The notes: generated by a model from the sequence alone, not told the origin. 64,000 bases of DNA from an uncultured Oscillospiraceae bacterium (GCA_934446355.1 CAKSEC010000010.1:36329-100328), one strand, 5' to 3'. Shown: positions 8,653 through 17,089, numbered from the stretch's first letter. Translations and numbers: made by a program.

Positions 8653-8703
8653 GAAAAAAACAATTCCCTCCCCGACAATAAATGCCGGAGAGGGAATCGG
8701 TGC
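8653..8703 (-). terminator. terminator of the Asn/Gln-rich small gene
   Basis: On the minus strand, GATTCCCTCTCCGGC pairs with GTCGGGGAGGGAATTG (near 8662-8700, small mismatches), followed by a run of seven T. It insulates the small gene from the polyamine promoter. Confidence 0.8.
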
Positions 8704-8716
8704 CGAAACAGAGAGA

Positions 8717-8830
8717 TTATCTCTGGTTCTGGCGGTTCTGACCGTTCTGATTCTGGCGGTTCTGACCCTGCTGGTTCTGGCGGTTCTGCTGCTCGTTCTG
8801 ATTCTGGTTCTGATTATTCTGATTGGACAT
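8717..8830 (-). CDS. 37-residue Asn/Gln-rich small protein
   Basis: Reads MSNQNNQNQNQNEQQNRQ and ends in repeated QNRQNQ units; 27 of the 37 residues are Asn or Gln, with a few Arg and Gly. AGGAGGAACATGATA precedes the ATG at 8830 with good spacing, and a strong terminator follows the stop, so this is a complete one-gene unit and not chance low complexity. Very short Asn/Gln-rich proteins occur in clostridia, but the function is not known to me. It could be a spore or nucleic-acid-associated peptide; that is speculation. Confidence 0.72.
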   Translation of the reverse strand: MSNQNNQNQNQNEQQNRQNQQGQNRQNQNGQNRQNQR

Positions 8831-9223
8831 TATCATGTTCCTCCTGTGGAGCGTTGCTCCGATTTTCTGCAGTACTTACTGCAGTGATATTGTGTGCGCT
8901 GGTTCAGAAATTATTCCGTTTATTACTGGCAATATTATGAATTTATCAGAAAACCCTTGTTCAGGACAGCGGTTCTATTAATAAGGTATGTCTCAGAAAT
9001 CATCTCAGAAAATTCTGATTTTTTGCATTTTGGTGAATTGAACAATAAATCTGCAATATTCACGCCACACTTCTTGCAAAAAAGCAAAACGCAGCCCCGA
9101 AACCGCATAGTTGGGCTGCCAAAAGGTAGTGGTTATTCGAAACTAACCGGAATATTATAGAATAGATGTAAGCCATTATAATACAAAATGAAAGATTGCA
9201 GGCGTAAAACTTGCAAAAAGCCC
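8831..9223. other. 393-bp gene-free stretch
   Basis: No convincing coding frame. It holds the upstream region of the Asn/Gln-rich gene, four copies of the heptamer TCAGAAA (near 8914, 8948, 8993 and 9004) and a hairpin at 9091-9119. It ends at the glutamate synthase promoter. Confidence 0.6.
9068..9119 (-). terminator. isolated hairpin with minus-strand T tract
   Basis: GCAGCCC (9091-9097) pairs with GGGCTGC (9113-9119). Read on the minus strand it is followed by GTTTTGCTTTTTTG. No minus-strand protein gene ends here. A TATAAT on the minus strand at 9153-9158 would allow a transcript of roughly 80 nt, so this may be a small RNA, or just a stray terminator. Confidence 0.45.
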
Positions 9224-9252
9224 TTGACAAATCGACATGGCGGTGATATAAT
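9224..9252 (+). promoter_or_regulatory. consensus promoter of the glutamate synthase operon
   Basis: TTGACA (9224-9229), 17-bp spacer, TATAAT (9247-9252): a perfect match in both boxes. Such strength fits control after initiation, in the leader that follows. Confidence 0.9.
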
Positions 9253-9258
9253 AAGAGC

Positions 9259-9465
9259 GTAAATTCAAAGCGGATAAAAAAGCTTGTGCTGGAGAACAGG
9301 CGGGCGGGATATGAGAGAGCGCAGGGGCGCGCTCCTGCAACTTTGCACCGGCTGACGATTCACAAACGGCACATTGATCCGCATAGGGCAGTAAGATCAA
9401 ACCGGCTCAGTGCTGCGCCGTCATGACGCATTATCCGGCGGTTTTCCTGCCGGATTTCGGTTTTT
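9259..9465 (+). promoter_or_regulatory. candidate ANTAR-responsive antitermination leader
   Basis: Untranslated leader of about 220 nt. Hairpin P1 (9317-9334) is GAGCGC-loop-GCGCTC with hexaloop AGGGGC. Hairpin P2 (9403-9420) is CGGCTC-loop-GCGCCG (one T/C mismatch) with hexaloop AGTGCT. Both loops have A at position 1 and G at position 4, the hallmark of RNA bound by ANTAR proteins. An intrinsic terminator starts 13 nt after P2, and the 3' arm of P2 can also pair with its 5' arm. The spacing between P1 and P2 (68 nt) is longer than in the best-known cases. The operon's last gene encodes an ANTAR protein. Confidence 0.65.
9433..9465 (+). terminator. attenuator terminator in the glutamate synthase leader
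   Basis: ATCCGGC (9433-9439) pairs with GCCGGAT (9449-9455), then TTCGGTTTTT. It lies just before the ribosome site GAAGGAG of the first gene, so readthrough must be regulated for the operon to be expressed. Confidence 0.85.
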
Positions 9466-9479
9466 GAAGGAGTGAGCTT

Positions 9480-10571
9480 ATGTTAAAGAAAGAGGGAGAA
9501 ACAAGGATCCCTGCAGGCTGTGCGATATCGGGCTTCATCAACAGAAGCGGACGGAGGACAAACGGCAGCGTGATCGTAAATTCCATCGCCTGTATGCACG
9601 ACCGCTCAAACGGTCTTGGCGGCGGATACGCTGGATACGGCATCTATCCCGAATACAAGGATCAGTACGCATTCCATGTATTCTACGATTCAAATGAAGC
9701 AAGGATCAAGACAGAGGCTTTCATCGACAGGCATTTCGACGTTATCAACCTGTCGCGCATTCCGGTAAGAAAGCACCCCAACATCACGGACGAGCCGCTC
9801 ATCTGGCGCTACTTCGTGAACCCGCTCCCGACAAAGCTTGAAGAAAGCCAGCTCGATGAGCGCACATACGTGGCACGCTGCGTTATCAAGATAAACGACA
9901 AGATAGACGGCGCATATGTGTTCTCCAGCGGCAAGAATATGGGCGTATTCAAGGCGGTAGGTTACCCTGAGGACGTCGGAGAGTTCTACAGACTGGACGA
10001 ATACGACGGCTGGGCATGGACCGTACACGGACGCTATCCCACGAATACCCCCGGCTGGTGGGGCGGCGCACACCCCTTCGCACTGCTCGACTATACTATA
10101 GTACATAACGGCGAGATATCCTCGTATGACGCAAACAGGCGCTTCATCGAGATGTTCGGTTATAAGTGCAATCTTCTGACGGATACAGAGGTCATCACAT
10201 ACATCATCGACTATCTGCACCGCCGTCTTGGAATGCCTCTCGATGACGTTGCAAAGGTCATCGCCGCTCCGTTCTGGAGCGAGATCGAATCCGGCAGATT
10301 CAGCCCGGAGGAGGTCGAAAAGCTACGGCATTTCAGAAATGTGTATTCCAGCCTGCTCATCACCGGTCCTTTCTCTATAATACTCGGTTTCAACAACGGA
10401 CTTATGGCGCTCAATGACAGACTGAAGCTGCGTTCGATGGTCGCTGCGGAAAAGGGCGACACAGTGTATATCTCCAGCGAGGAATGCTCCATCAGGACGA
10501 TGTCCCCCGACGTTGACAGGATATGGAGCCCCAGAGGCGGAGAGCCGATAATCGTTACACTGGATAAATGA
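9480..10571 (+). CDS. glutamate synthase glutamine amidotransferase subunit
   Basis: 363 residues. Class II glutamine amidotransferase that releases ammonia from glutamine for the FMN subunit; in bacterial GOGAT this is the N-terminal domain of the large chain, here a separate protein. The nucleophile is Cys14 after a short propeptide (IPAG-CAISGF). Other markers: HGRYPTNTPGWWGGAHPF, IVHNGEISSYDAN and LTDTEVITYIIDYL. ATG 9480 follows GAAGGAGTGAGCTT. It is the first gene of a six-gene operon behind the attenuated leader. The stop is 32 bp before the next GTG start. Confidence 0.92.
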   Translation: MLKKEGETRIPAGCAISGFINRSGRRTNGSVIVNSIACMHDRSNGLGGGYAGYGIYPEYKDQYAFHVFYDSNEARIKTEAFIDRHFDVINLSRIPVRKHPNITDEPLIWRYFVNPLPTKLEESQLDERTYVARCVIKINDKIDGAYVFSSGKNMGVFKAVGYPEDVGEFYRLDEYDGWAWTVHGRYPTNTPGWWGGAHPFALLDYTIVHNGEISSYDANRRFIEMFGYKCNLLTDTEVITYIIDYLHRRLGMPLDDVAKVIAAPFWSEIESGRFSPEEVEKLRHFRNVYSSLLITGPFSIILGFNNGLMALNDRLKLRSMVAAEKGDTVYISSEECSIRTMSPDVDRIWSPRGGEPIIVTLDK

Positions 10572-10603
10572 TCTGTTGAGCAGAATTGAAAGGAAGGTCA
10601 CAA

Positions 10604-12109
10604 GTGGCTATAAATTATATGAATCCTCTGTTTGAGGTAGTCCGCAATCCCGACCGCTGCATCAAATGCCGGGTCTGTGAGCGGCAGTGTGCGAACGAGG
10701 TACACCATTACGATCCCGACCTTGACAAAATGGTCGCTGATGAAACAAACTGCGTTGACTGCCAGCGCTGCGTTACCCTCTGTCCCACAAGGGCGCTGAA
10801 AATAAGAAAGAACGAGAACGAGTTCCGTGAAAACGGCAACTGGAGCCAGCAGATAATGGACGAGGTATACAAGCAGGCAGGCTCCGGCGGCGTTCTTCTT
10901 TCCGCAATGGGCAACCCCAGAGAATACCCCGTATACTGGGACAAGATACTGCTGAACGCTTCGCAGGTAACCAACCCGCCTATCGACCCGCTTCGTGAGC
11001 CGATGGAAACAAAAACGTTCCTCGGCAGAAAGGATCAGGAAATAAGCTACGACGAGAACGGAAAGGCAGTGTTCAAGAAGAATCCATACCTTGAACTTGA
11101 CGTTCCCGTAATGTTCTCGGCAATGTCGTTCGGCTCTATCTCAAAGAATGCGCATGAATCTCTTGCAAGGGCTGCGCAGGAACTTGGTACATATTACAAC
11201 ACCGGCGAGGGCGGTCTGCATAAGGACTTCTACAAATACGGCGCAAACACCATCTGTCAGGTGGCTTCCGGCAGATTCGGCGTATTCAAGGAATACCTCG
11301 ACACCGGCGCTGCCATCGAGATAAAAATGGGTCAGGGCGCAAAGCCCGGTATCGGCGGACATCTCCCCGGAATGAAGATAAACGAGGAGATCTCAAAGAC
11401 CCGAATGATACCCAAGGGAACGGACGCAATTTCCCCCGCACCCCACCATGATATCTATTCTATCGAGGATCTCCGTCAGCTTGTGCTTTCTCTGAAAGAA
11501 GCGACCAACTGGGAGAAGCCGGTCATCGTAAAGATAGCAGCCGTGCATAACGTTGCAGCTATCGCTTCGGGTATCGCACGCAGCGGTGCGGATATAATCG
11601 CAATAGACGGCTACAGAGGCGGTACCGGCGCCGCTCCGACAAGAATAAGGGATAACGTCGGCATTCCTATCGAGCTTGCGCTCGCAAGCGTTGACCAGCG
11701 GCTCCGCGACGAGGGCATACGCAACAACATCTCCATCGTTGTGGGCGGCTCTGTGAGAAACAGCGCAGACGTGGTAAAGGCAGTGGCACTCGGCGCAGAC
11801 GCAGTATATATCGCAACAGCGGCTCTGCTGTCGATGGGCTGCCACCTGTGCAGAAGCTGCAATACCGGCAAGTGCAACTGGGGTATCGCAACTCAGCGTG
11901 CAGACCTTGTAAAGCGTCTGAACCCCGATATCGCCTACAAGCGTCTTGTGAACCTCGTTCACGCGTGGGACCACGAGATAAAGGAAATGATGGGCGGCAT
12001 GGGCATCAACTCGATTGAATCTCTCAGGGGCAACAGGCTCATGCTCAGGGGTATCGGGCTGAATCAGAAGGAGCTTGATATTCTCGGCATTATGCACGCA
12101 GGTGAATGA
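10604..12109 (+). CDS. glutamate synthase FMN/Fe-S subunit
   Basis: 501 residues. Makes glutamate from 2-oxoglutarate and ammonia on FMN. Domain order: an N-terminal ferredoxin domain with two Cys clusters (CIKCRVCERQC and CVDCQRCVTLCP, roughly residues 15-70), then the GltB-type FMN barrel (SAMSFGSISKNAHESLARAA, NTGEGGLHKDF, KMGQGAKPGIGGHLPG, IDGYRGGTGAAPTR), then a cluster ligand region CHLCRSCNTGKCNWGIATQ. The start is GTG 10604, six bases after GGAAGG; a TTG further upstream lacks a ribosome site. The split layout matches archaeal and clostridial GOGAT. Confidence 0.92.
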   Translation: MAINYMNPLFEVVRNPDRCIKCRVCERQCANEVHHYDPDLDKMVADETNCVDCQRCVTLCPTRALKIRKNENEFRENGNWSQQIMDEVYKQAGSGGVLLSAMGNPREYPVYWDKILLNASQVTNPPIDPLREPMETKTFLGRKDQEISYDENGKAVFKKNPYLELDVPVMFSAMSFGSISKNAHESLARAAQELGTYYNTGEGGLHKDFYKYGANTICQVASGRFGVFKEYLDTGAAIEIKMGQGAKPGIGGHLPGMKINEEISKTRMIPKGTDAISPAPHHDIYSIEDLRQLVLSLKEATNWEKPVIVKIAAVHNVAAIASGIARSGADIIAIDGYRGGTGAAPTRIRDNVGIPIELALASVDQRLRDEGIRNNISIVVGGSVRNSADVVKAVALGADAVYIATAALLSMGCHLCRSCNTGKCNWGIATQRADLVKRLNPDIAYKRLVNLVHAWDHEIKEMMGGMGINSIESLRGNRLMLRGIGLNQKELDILGIMHAGE

Positions 12110-12152
12110 TATACGCACGGAAAAGTCTGCTCGAAAGGAATGGTCATAACAA

Positions 12153-12587
12153 ATGAAAAAGGTTTATGTAAACGAGGACTGGTGTCTGGGCTGTCATCTG
12201 TGTGAATTTACCTGTGCAGCCGTAAACAGCGGTGCGCCGGATATGGTAAAGGCTTTCATGAACGGAAAGAAGCCCGTCCCCAGAATACAGATAGAAGAAG
12301 GGAGCGCAGTGAACTTCGCCGTTCAGTGCCGCCACTGCGACGCCCACCCCTGCGTAAAGGGCTGCATCGCCGGCGCATTATCAGTGCAGAACGGCGTGAT
12401 AGTCTGCGACGAGGAACGCTGCGTGGGCTGCTACACCTGCGTGCTCTCATGTCCGTATGGTGCGATAGTCATTGACGAAGCAGGACACAAGATACGCAAA
12501 TGCGACCTGTGCACACGCAGCAGTCAGGGCGAGCCCGCCTGTGTAAAGGCTTGTCCGAACAATGCGATAGTGTTTGAGGAAAGGTGA
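12153..12587 (+). CDS. four-cluster ferredoxin subunit of glutamate synthase
   Basis: 144 residues with four Cys clusters of the HycB/DmsB electron-transfer type: CLGCHLCEFTC, CRHCDAHPCVKGC, CVGCYTCVLSCP, and CDLCTRSSQGEPACVKACP. It probably carries electrons between the flavoprotein encoded next and the FMN subunit. ATG 12153 follows GAAAGGAATGGTCATAACAA. The stop and the next start are 10 bp apart. Confidence 0.88.
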   Translation: MKKVYVNEDWCLGCHLCEFTCAAVNSGAPDMVKAFMNGKKPVPRIQIEEGSAVNFAVQCRHCDAHPCVKGCIAGALSVQNGVIVCDEERCVGCYTCVLSCPYGAIVIDEAGHKIRKCDLCTRSSQGEPACVKACPNNAIVFEER

Positions 12588-12597
12588 GGTGACGGGT

Positions 12598-13830
12598 ATG
12601 AATTATGTAATAATCGGCAATTCCGCAGCGGCAGTCGGCACGATAGAGGGTATCCGTCAGATAGACAAGACCGGAAATATCACCGTCATTTCCGACGAAA
12701 AGCACCACACCTATTCCCGCCCGCTCATATCCTACTGGCTGATGGGCAAGGTCACCGACAAGAATATTTATTACCGCAGTCCGGACTTCTACGAGAAGAA
12801 CGGCGTAAAGACAATGCTCGGCTGCAGGGCGGTCAAGATCGACACGGCTGCAAAGAATGTCGTGCTGTCCGATGGAAGCCTTGTCCCCTACGACAAGCTG
12901 ATGACAGCGACCGGCTCGAAGCCTTTCGTGCCGCCGATGAACGGCATGGACAAGATAGCTTCCTGCCACACGTTTATGAGCTACGACAGCGTGCGTGCGA
13001 TACGCTCCGAGATAAAAGAGGGCGCAAAGGTGCTGATAATCGGCGCAGGTCTTATCGGACTGAAAGCAGCCGAGGCGCTGAATGCGTACAAGGCAGATAT
13101 CACGGTGGTTGATATGGCTGACAGGATACTGCCGTCTATTCTCGACGTGAGAGCCGGCTCGATAATGATGAAGCACATCGAAAGCAAGGGCATAAAGTTC
13201 ATTCTGGGTACTTCAGTCGATGAATTTTCGGAGCATTCCGCAAAGCTGAAGAACGGCGCTTCGGTGGATTTCGACATGGTGATAATCGCAGTCGGCGTTC
13301 GCCCGAACACAGAACTTATCGCTGAAGCTGGCGGCAAGGTGGAAAGGGGCATTATCTGCGACCTTACGCAGAAAACCACGCTCGACGACGTCTATGCGGC
13401 TGGCGACTGCACGGTAAGCCACGACAGCTCGTCTGATTCCGACAAGATACTTGCGCTGCTGCCTAATGCGTATATGCAGGGCGAGGTAGCCGGCAGGAAC
13501 ATGGCGGGGGCAGAAACTAAGTACGAAAACGCTATTCCGATGAACGCAATAGGCTTCTTCGGGCTGCATATAATCACAGCGGGCAGCTACGACGGAGAGG
13601 AATATGTCGAGGAAAACGGCAATACTTATAAGAAGCTGGTGTTCAAGGACGGTCTGCTCAAGGGATTCATTCTTATGGGCGACGTAAAGCGTGCCGGAAT
13701 ATATACCTCGATGATAAAGGAGCGTATCCCTCTGGAAAACGTGGATATGGATATGCTCAAAAACAGACCTCAGATGATGATGTTCGGCAAGGCACGCCGT
13801 GAGGAGAAGCTGGGAGGTATCGCAAGATGA
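12598..13830 (+). CDS. FAD/NAD(P)H oxidoreductase subunit
   Basis: 410 residues of the pyridine-nucleotide disulfide oxidoreductase fold, close to NADH oxidase and NirB-type reductases. N-terminal MNYVIIGNSAAAVGTIEGI (FAD binding), TATGSKPFVPPMNG, a second dinucleotide motif VLIIGAGLIGLKAAEAL (about residue 144) and DVYAAGDCT near residue 265. It likely takes electrons from NAD(P)H into the GOGAT complex through the ferredoxin subunit. The start is ATG 12598, behind GAGGTGACGGGT. Its last codons overlap the next gene by 4 bp. Confidence 0.88.
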   Translation: MNYVIIGNSAAAVGTIEGIRQIDKTGNITVISDEKHHTYSRPLISYWLMGKVTDKNIYYRSPDFYEKNGVKTMLGCRAVKIDTAAKNVVLSDGSLVPYDKLMTATGSKPFVPPMNGMDKIASCHTFMSYDSVRAIRSEIKEGAKVLIIGAGLIGLKAAEALNAYKADITVVDMADRILPSILDVRAGSIMMKHIESKGIKFILGTSVDEFSEHSAKLKNGASVDFDMVIIAVGVRPNTELIAEAGGKVERGIICDLTQKTTLDDVYAAGDCTVSHDSSSDSDKILALLPNAYMQGEVAGRNMAGAETKYENAIPMNAIGFFGLHIITAGSYDGEEYVEENGNTYKKLVFKDGLLKGFILMGDVKRAGIYTSMIKERIPLENVDMDMLKNRPQMMMFGKARREEKLGGIAR

Positions 13831-14549
13831 TCATTGACGCAAAGAATATGCAGTATGCGGAACTGAACCGCATGATCCGGGATTCTGACGAGCAGAAATT
13901 CACACTGGAGAACGTGCTCGGTCAGAGATACATCGGCGCAGGCCTTTCCGGCAAGGAGATACTGATAAAGGGTACTCCCGGAAACGCCCTCGGAGCATAC
14001 CTCAACGGCGCAAAGATAAGCGTACACGGAAATGCGCAGGACGCCACCGGCGACACCATGAACGACGGCGCAATAATCATTCACGGCAACAGCGGCGACA
14101 CCACCGGCTATGCAATGCGTTCCGGCGAGATATATGTGCAGGGTAACGCAGGCTACCGTGTGGGTATCCACATGAAAAGCTATCAGGATATGTTCCCGAC
14201 AATAGTTATCGGCGGCAAGGTCGGCGACTTCCTCGGTGAGTATCAGGCGGGCGGAATAATCGTGGTACTCGGCATAGGCGTGGAGGGCTGTCCGGTAGGG
14301 CACTTCTGCGGCACGGGAATGCACGGCGGCGAGATGTTCATTCGCAGCGACGTTATGCCCAAGGGACTTCCGGTGCAGGTATGCTGCACAGTGGCTACGG
14401 CTGAGGAAAAGGAATCTATCAGGCACTATGTCGAGCGTTTCGTCAAGCACTTCGGAAACGACGCAGACACGCTGTTAAGCTCAAATTTCTTCAAGCTGAC
14501 GCCGAACTCGGCAAGCCCGTATAAGCAGCTTTACGTGAATAACCTATAA
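13827..14549 (+). CDS. glutamate synthase GXGXG-domain subunit
   Basis: 240 residues built of repeated right-handed helix turns: ISVHGNAQDATGDTMNDG, IIIHGNSGDTTGYAMRSG, IYVQGNAGYRVGIHM and GMHGGEMFIRSD. This is the C-terminal domain of the GOGAT alpha chain as a separate protein; it is structural and couples the ammonia and FMN sites. The ATGA overlap with the oxidoreductase gene (13827-13830) shows tight coupling. Confidence 0.9.
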   Translation: MIIDAKNMQYAELNRMIRDSDEQKFTLENVLGQRYIGAGLSGKEILIKGTPGNALGAYLNGAKISVHGNAQDATGDTMNDGAIIIHGNSGDTTGYAMRSGEIYVQGNAGYRVGIHMKSYQDMFPTIVIGGKVGDFLGEYQAGGIIVVLGIGVEGCPVGHFCGTGMHGGEMFIRSDVMPKGLPVQVCCTVATAEEKESIRHYVERFVKHFGNDADTLLSSNFFKLTPNSASPYKQLYVNNL

Positions 14550-14598
14550 ACTGCTTGGTCGAACAGAAATCAAATCCCGGCAGAAGGGAGCATCTCAC

Positions 14599-15174
14599 AT
14601 GAAAAAGATATTTATAAACGCTAAAACGGAAATGGTGTGCGAAACGCTTTCAGCGGCTCTTGAAGAACTTCATGCGCAGGTGACCTGCTGCTTCGATGAC
14701 GAGGCGGCAGCGGCAGCGGAGCTTTCCGACTACGATCTGGTGATAGTATCCACGCCGCTGCGCTCGGAATTTGGTCTGAACTGGGTCGCAGATATACGCA
14801 GCCGCACCAGCGCAGTGATAATCGTGCTGGCAAAGACAGAAATAGCGGACGATGTTCAGAACCGCATAAAGTTCACGGGAGCGTATGTGCTGCCCCGTCC
14901 TTTCACCAAGCAGTCGCTGATACAGACGATAAAGACGGCTGAGATGGCGAAGGAAAATATGCGGCTGCTGGAGCAGGAAAAATCCAAGCTTACAAAACAG
15001 CTTGAGGATATGCGGACGATCGACCGTGCAAAATGCTGCCTGATACAATATCTCAACCTCACAGAAAATCAGGCGCACCGCCATATACAGAAGCTTGCGA
15101 TGGATACCCGCCGCACTCAGCGTGAGATAGCAGAGGATATACTGAACACATACAGCGGTATGACTAACGTTTAA
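14599..15174 (+). CDS. ANTAR-domain antitermination regulator with degenerate receiver
   Basis: 191 residues. Residues 1-115 have the fold pattern of a response-regulator receiver but lack its chemistry: the acidic pair after strand 1 is AK (FINAKTE), the phospho-acceptor Asp is Ser51 (DLVIVSTPL), and the conserved Lys of the KPF motif is Arg100 (LPRPF). A coiled-coil linker (about 115-140) leads to an ANTAR RNA-binding domain (AKCCLIQYLNLTENQAHRHI, then QREIAEDIL). It is the last gene of the glutamate synthase operon and probably acts on the leader at 9317-9465. Phosphorylation seems ruled out, so a ligand or partner protein must control it, as in AmiR. The clostridial NitR proteins are the nearest known parallel. 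Confidence 0.85.
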   Translation: MKKIFINAKTEMVCETLSAALEELHAQVTCCFDDEAAAAAELSDYDLVIVSTPLRSEFGLNWVADIRSRTSAVIIVLAKTEIADDVQNRIKFTGAYVLPRPFTKQSLIQTIKTAEMAKENMRLLEQEKSKLTKQLEDMRTIDRAKCCLIQYLNLTENQAHRHIQKLAMDTRRTQREIAEDILNTYSGMTNV

Positions 15175-15200
15175 TGTGTAGAACAAAGAAATACGGAAAA

Positions 15201-15350
15201 GGGGCTGCGTAATGCAGCCCCACAGCTTGTTGAAAAAATCCACTTCCAGACTGGCGAGAAGCCCTCAGATTCTAGGAACCCGCATAACGACTAGGCTTTG
15301 TGCCTGTCGTTATGCGGGTGACGACGAAGATGAGGGGTTATCGCCAGTCT
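15201..15350. repeat. modular structured intergenic repeat, copy A (full length)
   Basis: Module 1 is a hairpin, GGGGCTGC (15201-15208) with GCAGCCCC (15214-15221). Module 2 is the conserved CAGCTTGTTGAAAAA (15223-15237). Module 3 is a 103-nt imperfect hairpin: outer arms AGACTGGCGA (15248-15257) and TCGCCAGTCT (15341-15350), a middle arm, and an inner perfect 14-bp stem ACCCGCATAACGAC/GTCGTTATGCGGGT (15278-15291 and 15306-15319) around the loop TAGGCTTTGTGCCT. It lies between convergent genes. Confidence 0.88.
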
Positions 15351-15355
15351 ATTAA

Positions 15356-17089
15356 TCACTGTATCTGCCAGTCTGCGCTCTCATTCTGCAATGCGCACAT
15401 TCTGCTGAACGTACCGTTCTTTTTCAGAAGCTCGCTCGGAGTGCCCTGTTCCGTGGCTCTGCCGTTTTCAAGCACCACTATCTTGTCCGCGCTTGCAACA
15501 GTACGCATTCTGTGTGCGATTATAAGGACCGTCTTGTCCTTGATGAGCCGTGAAAGAGCCGTCTGAATGAGCGTTTCGTTCTCCACGTCAAGCGAAGCGG
15601 TCGCTTCGTCCATCAGGATAACTGGAGCGTTTTTCAGGAACGCACGCGCTATCGAGATTCGCTGACGTTCGCCGCCGGACAGTTCGCAGCCGTTCTCGCC
15701 TATGTCGGTATTCCAGCCGTTAGGCAGCTTTTCGGCAAATTCGTCGCAGTTTGCGAGCCTTGCCGCTTCAAGGACTTCCTCATCGGTGGCGTCCTTGCGG
15801 CCTATACGGATATTCTCCATTATCGTGTTATTGAACAGCGTTACGTCTTGGAATACTATCGAATAAAGCTGCAGCAGCGTTTCCGGATCGGTCTTGTCTA
15901 CGTCCATTCCGCCGACTGTGATATTGCCCTTTGTGCAGTCCCAGAATCTCGCCGCAAGACGGGATACAGTGGTCTTGCCGCCGCCGGACGGTCCGACCAG
16001 CGCAGTGACCTCGCCCTGCTTTGCTGTAAAGGTGACGTCCTCCAGCACGGTTTCTCCCTCCTTATAGGAGAATCCCACATGGTCAAAGCTGATGTCGCAG
16101 CCATTGTTTGTGAGCTTGTCAGAGCCCTGCTGCACCGGCTGCTGGAGTATCTCGTTCATGCGGTCTACGCTTTCCTTGGTGGAGATGACCGCCGCCAGAT
16201 TCTGGACTGCGCCCATCAGCGGGTCGTACAGTCTGGATACCACGAGCAGGAACATGAAGAATGTCAGCACGTCTATCTCGTTCGAGATGAGAAGCGAACT
16301 TCCCACTATTGCAACAGAGGGGATACCAAGCTTCAGGATAATGTTGGCAAGGCTGACGAAGATGGACATTCCGACCTCGGACTTTATCGTGCGGTCCTCG
16401 ACTGCACGTATTTTCTTTTCCAGACCGTCAAGGTAGCTGTCCTCGGCGTTGTTTGATTTCAGGTCGCGCAGCGTTTCAAGGCACTCCTGTATTCCGTCTG
16501 CGCAGGTGATACGCGCCGCCATGGTCTTGCTGTTGAGGTGGTGCTGCAGCTTGTTCGTGCTGCCTACTACCGCAAATGCAACAGGGAGCACCCACAGTGC
16601 CGCAAGAGCCATCTTCCAGTTGAACACGAAAAGGCTTATCGAGATGAGCGAGGTGGAGATAACTGCGCCCGCAAGCGGAGGAACGAAGTGTGAGAATGCG
16701 GTTTCGAGCGTTGCGCAGTCAGCCATAATGCTGTTGGTAAGGTCTGCGAGGTCCTTTTTGCCGAAGAACGACAGCGGGATAGTGCGCAGCTTTTCAGCAA
16801 GCGTCACTCTGCGGACGCCGGTTTCAACGTAAGTCGCAAGGAACGTCGAGTTATACTGAAAATGTGTGACAAAGAATATCAGCAGCAGCGATACGACGAT
16901 ACCTATGACATAGAACCATACCCTGTCACCGCTGACGCCTGAATCCATCATGTCGCCGATAAAAAAGTACAAAAGCGATACCGGCAGCATTAAAACTATG
17001 TTCTGAAGAACGCAGGCGAGCACGCCCTTTATGAGGTCCTTGGCACCCCTGTCGCTGAGTGCGAAGCGATATTTGAGCCAGTTTATCAT
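15356..17089 (-). CDS. ABC exporter, second half (membrane + ATPase)
   Basis: 577 residues. Type IV (exporter) ABC half-transporter: six membrane helices in residues 1-300, then the ATPase with Walker A GPSGGGKTT, Q-loop YSIVFQDVTLF, signature ELSGGERQR and Walker B VILMDEATASLD followed by the switch His in IAHRMRTV. All catalytic residues are present. The start is ATG 17089 behind AAAGGAGAGTGCGAA. The ATGA overlap with the upstream half-transporter means a heterodimer. The substrate is unknown; a peptide, siderophore or drug is possible. Confidence 0.9.
   Translation of the reverse strand: MINWLKYRFALSDRGAKDLIKGVLACVLQNIVLMLPVSLLYFFIGDMMDSGVSGDRVWFYVIGIVVSLLLIFFVTHFQYNSTFLATYVETGVRRVTLAEKLRTIPLSFFGKKDLADLTNSIMADCATLETAFSHFVPPLAGAVISTSLISISLFVFNWKMALAALWVLPVAFAVVGSTNKLQHHLNSKTMAARITCADGIQECLETLRDLKSNNAEDSYLDGLEKKIRAVEDRTIKSEVGMSIFVSLANIILKLGIPSVAIVGSSLLISNEIDVLTFFMFLLVVSRLYDPLMGAVQNLAAVISTKESVDRMNEILQQPVQQGSDKLTNNGCDISFDHVGFSYKEGETVLEDVTFTAKQGEVTALVGPSGGGKTTVSRLAARFWDCTKGNITVGGMDVDKTDPETLLQLYSIVFQDVTLFNNTIMENIRIGRKDATDEEVLEAARLANCDEFAEKLPNGWNTDIGENGCELSGGERQRISIARAFLKNAPVILMDEATASLDVENETLIQTALSRLIKDKTVLIIAHRMRTVASADKIVVLENGRATEQGTPSELLKKNGTFSRMCALQNESADWQIQ

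Noticed and set aside
9259..9465. Known glutamine-binding riboswitch in the glutamate synthase leader
   Set aside because: I see no match to the conserved cores I know for glnA-type RNAs; the hexaloop pair and the operon's ANTAR gene explain it better.
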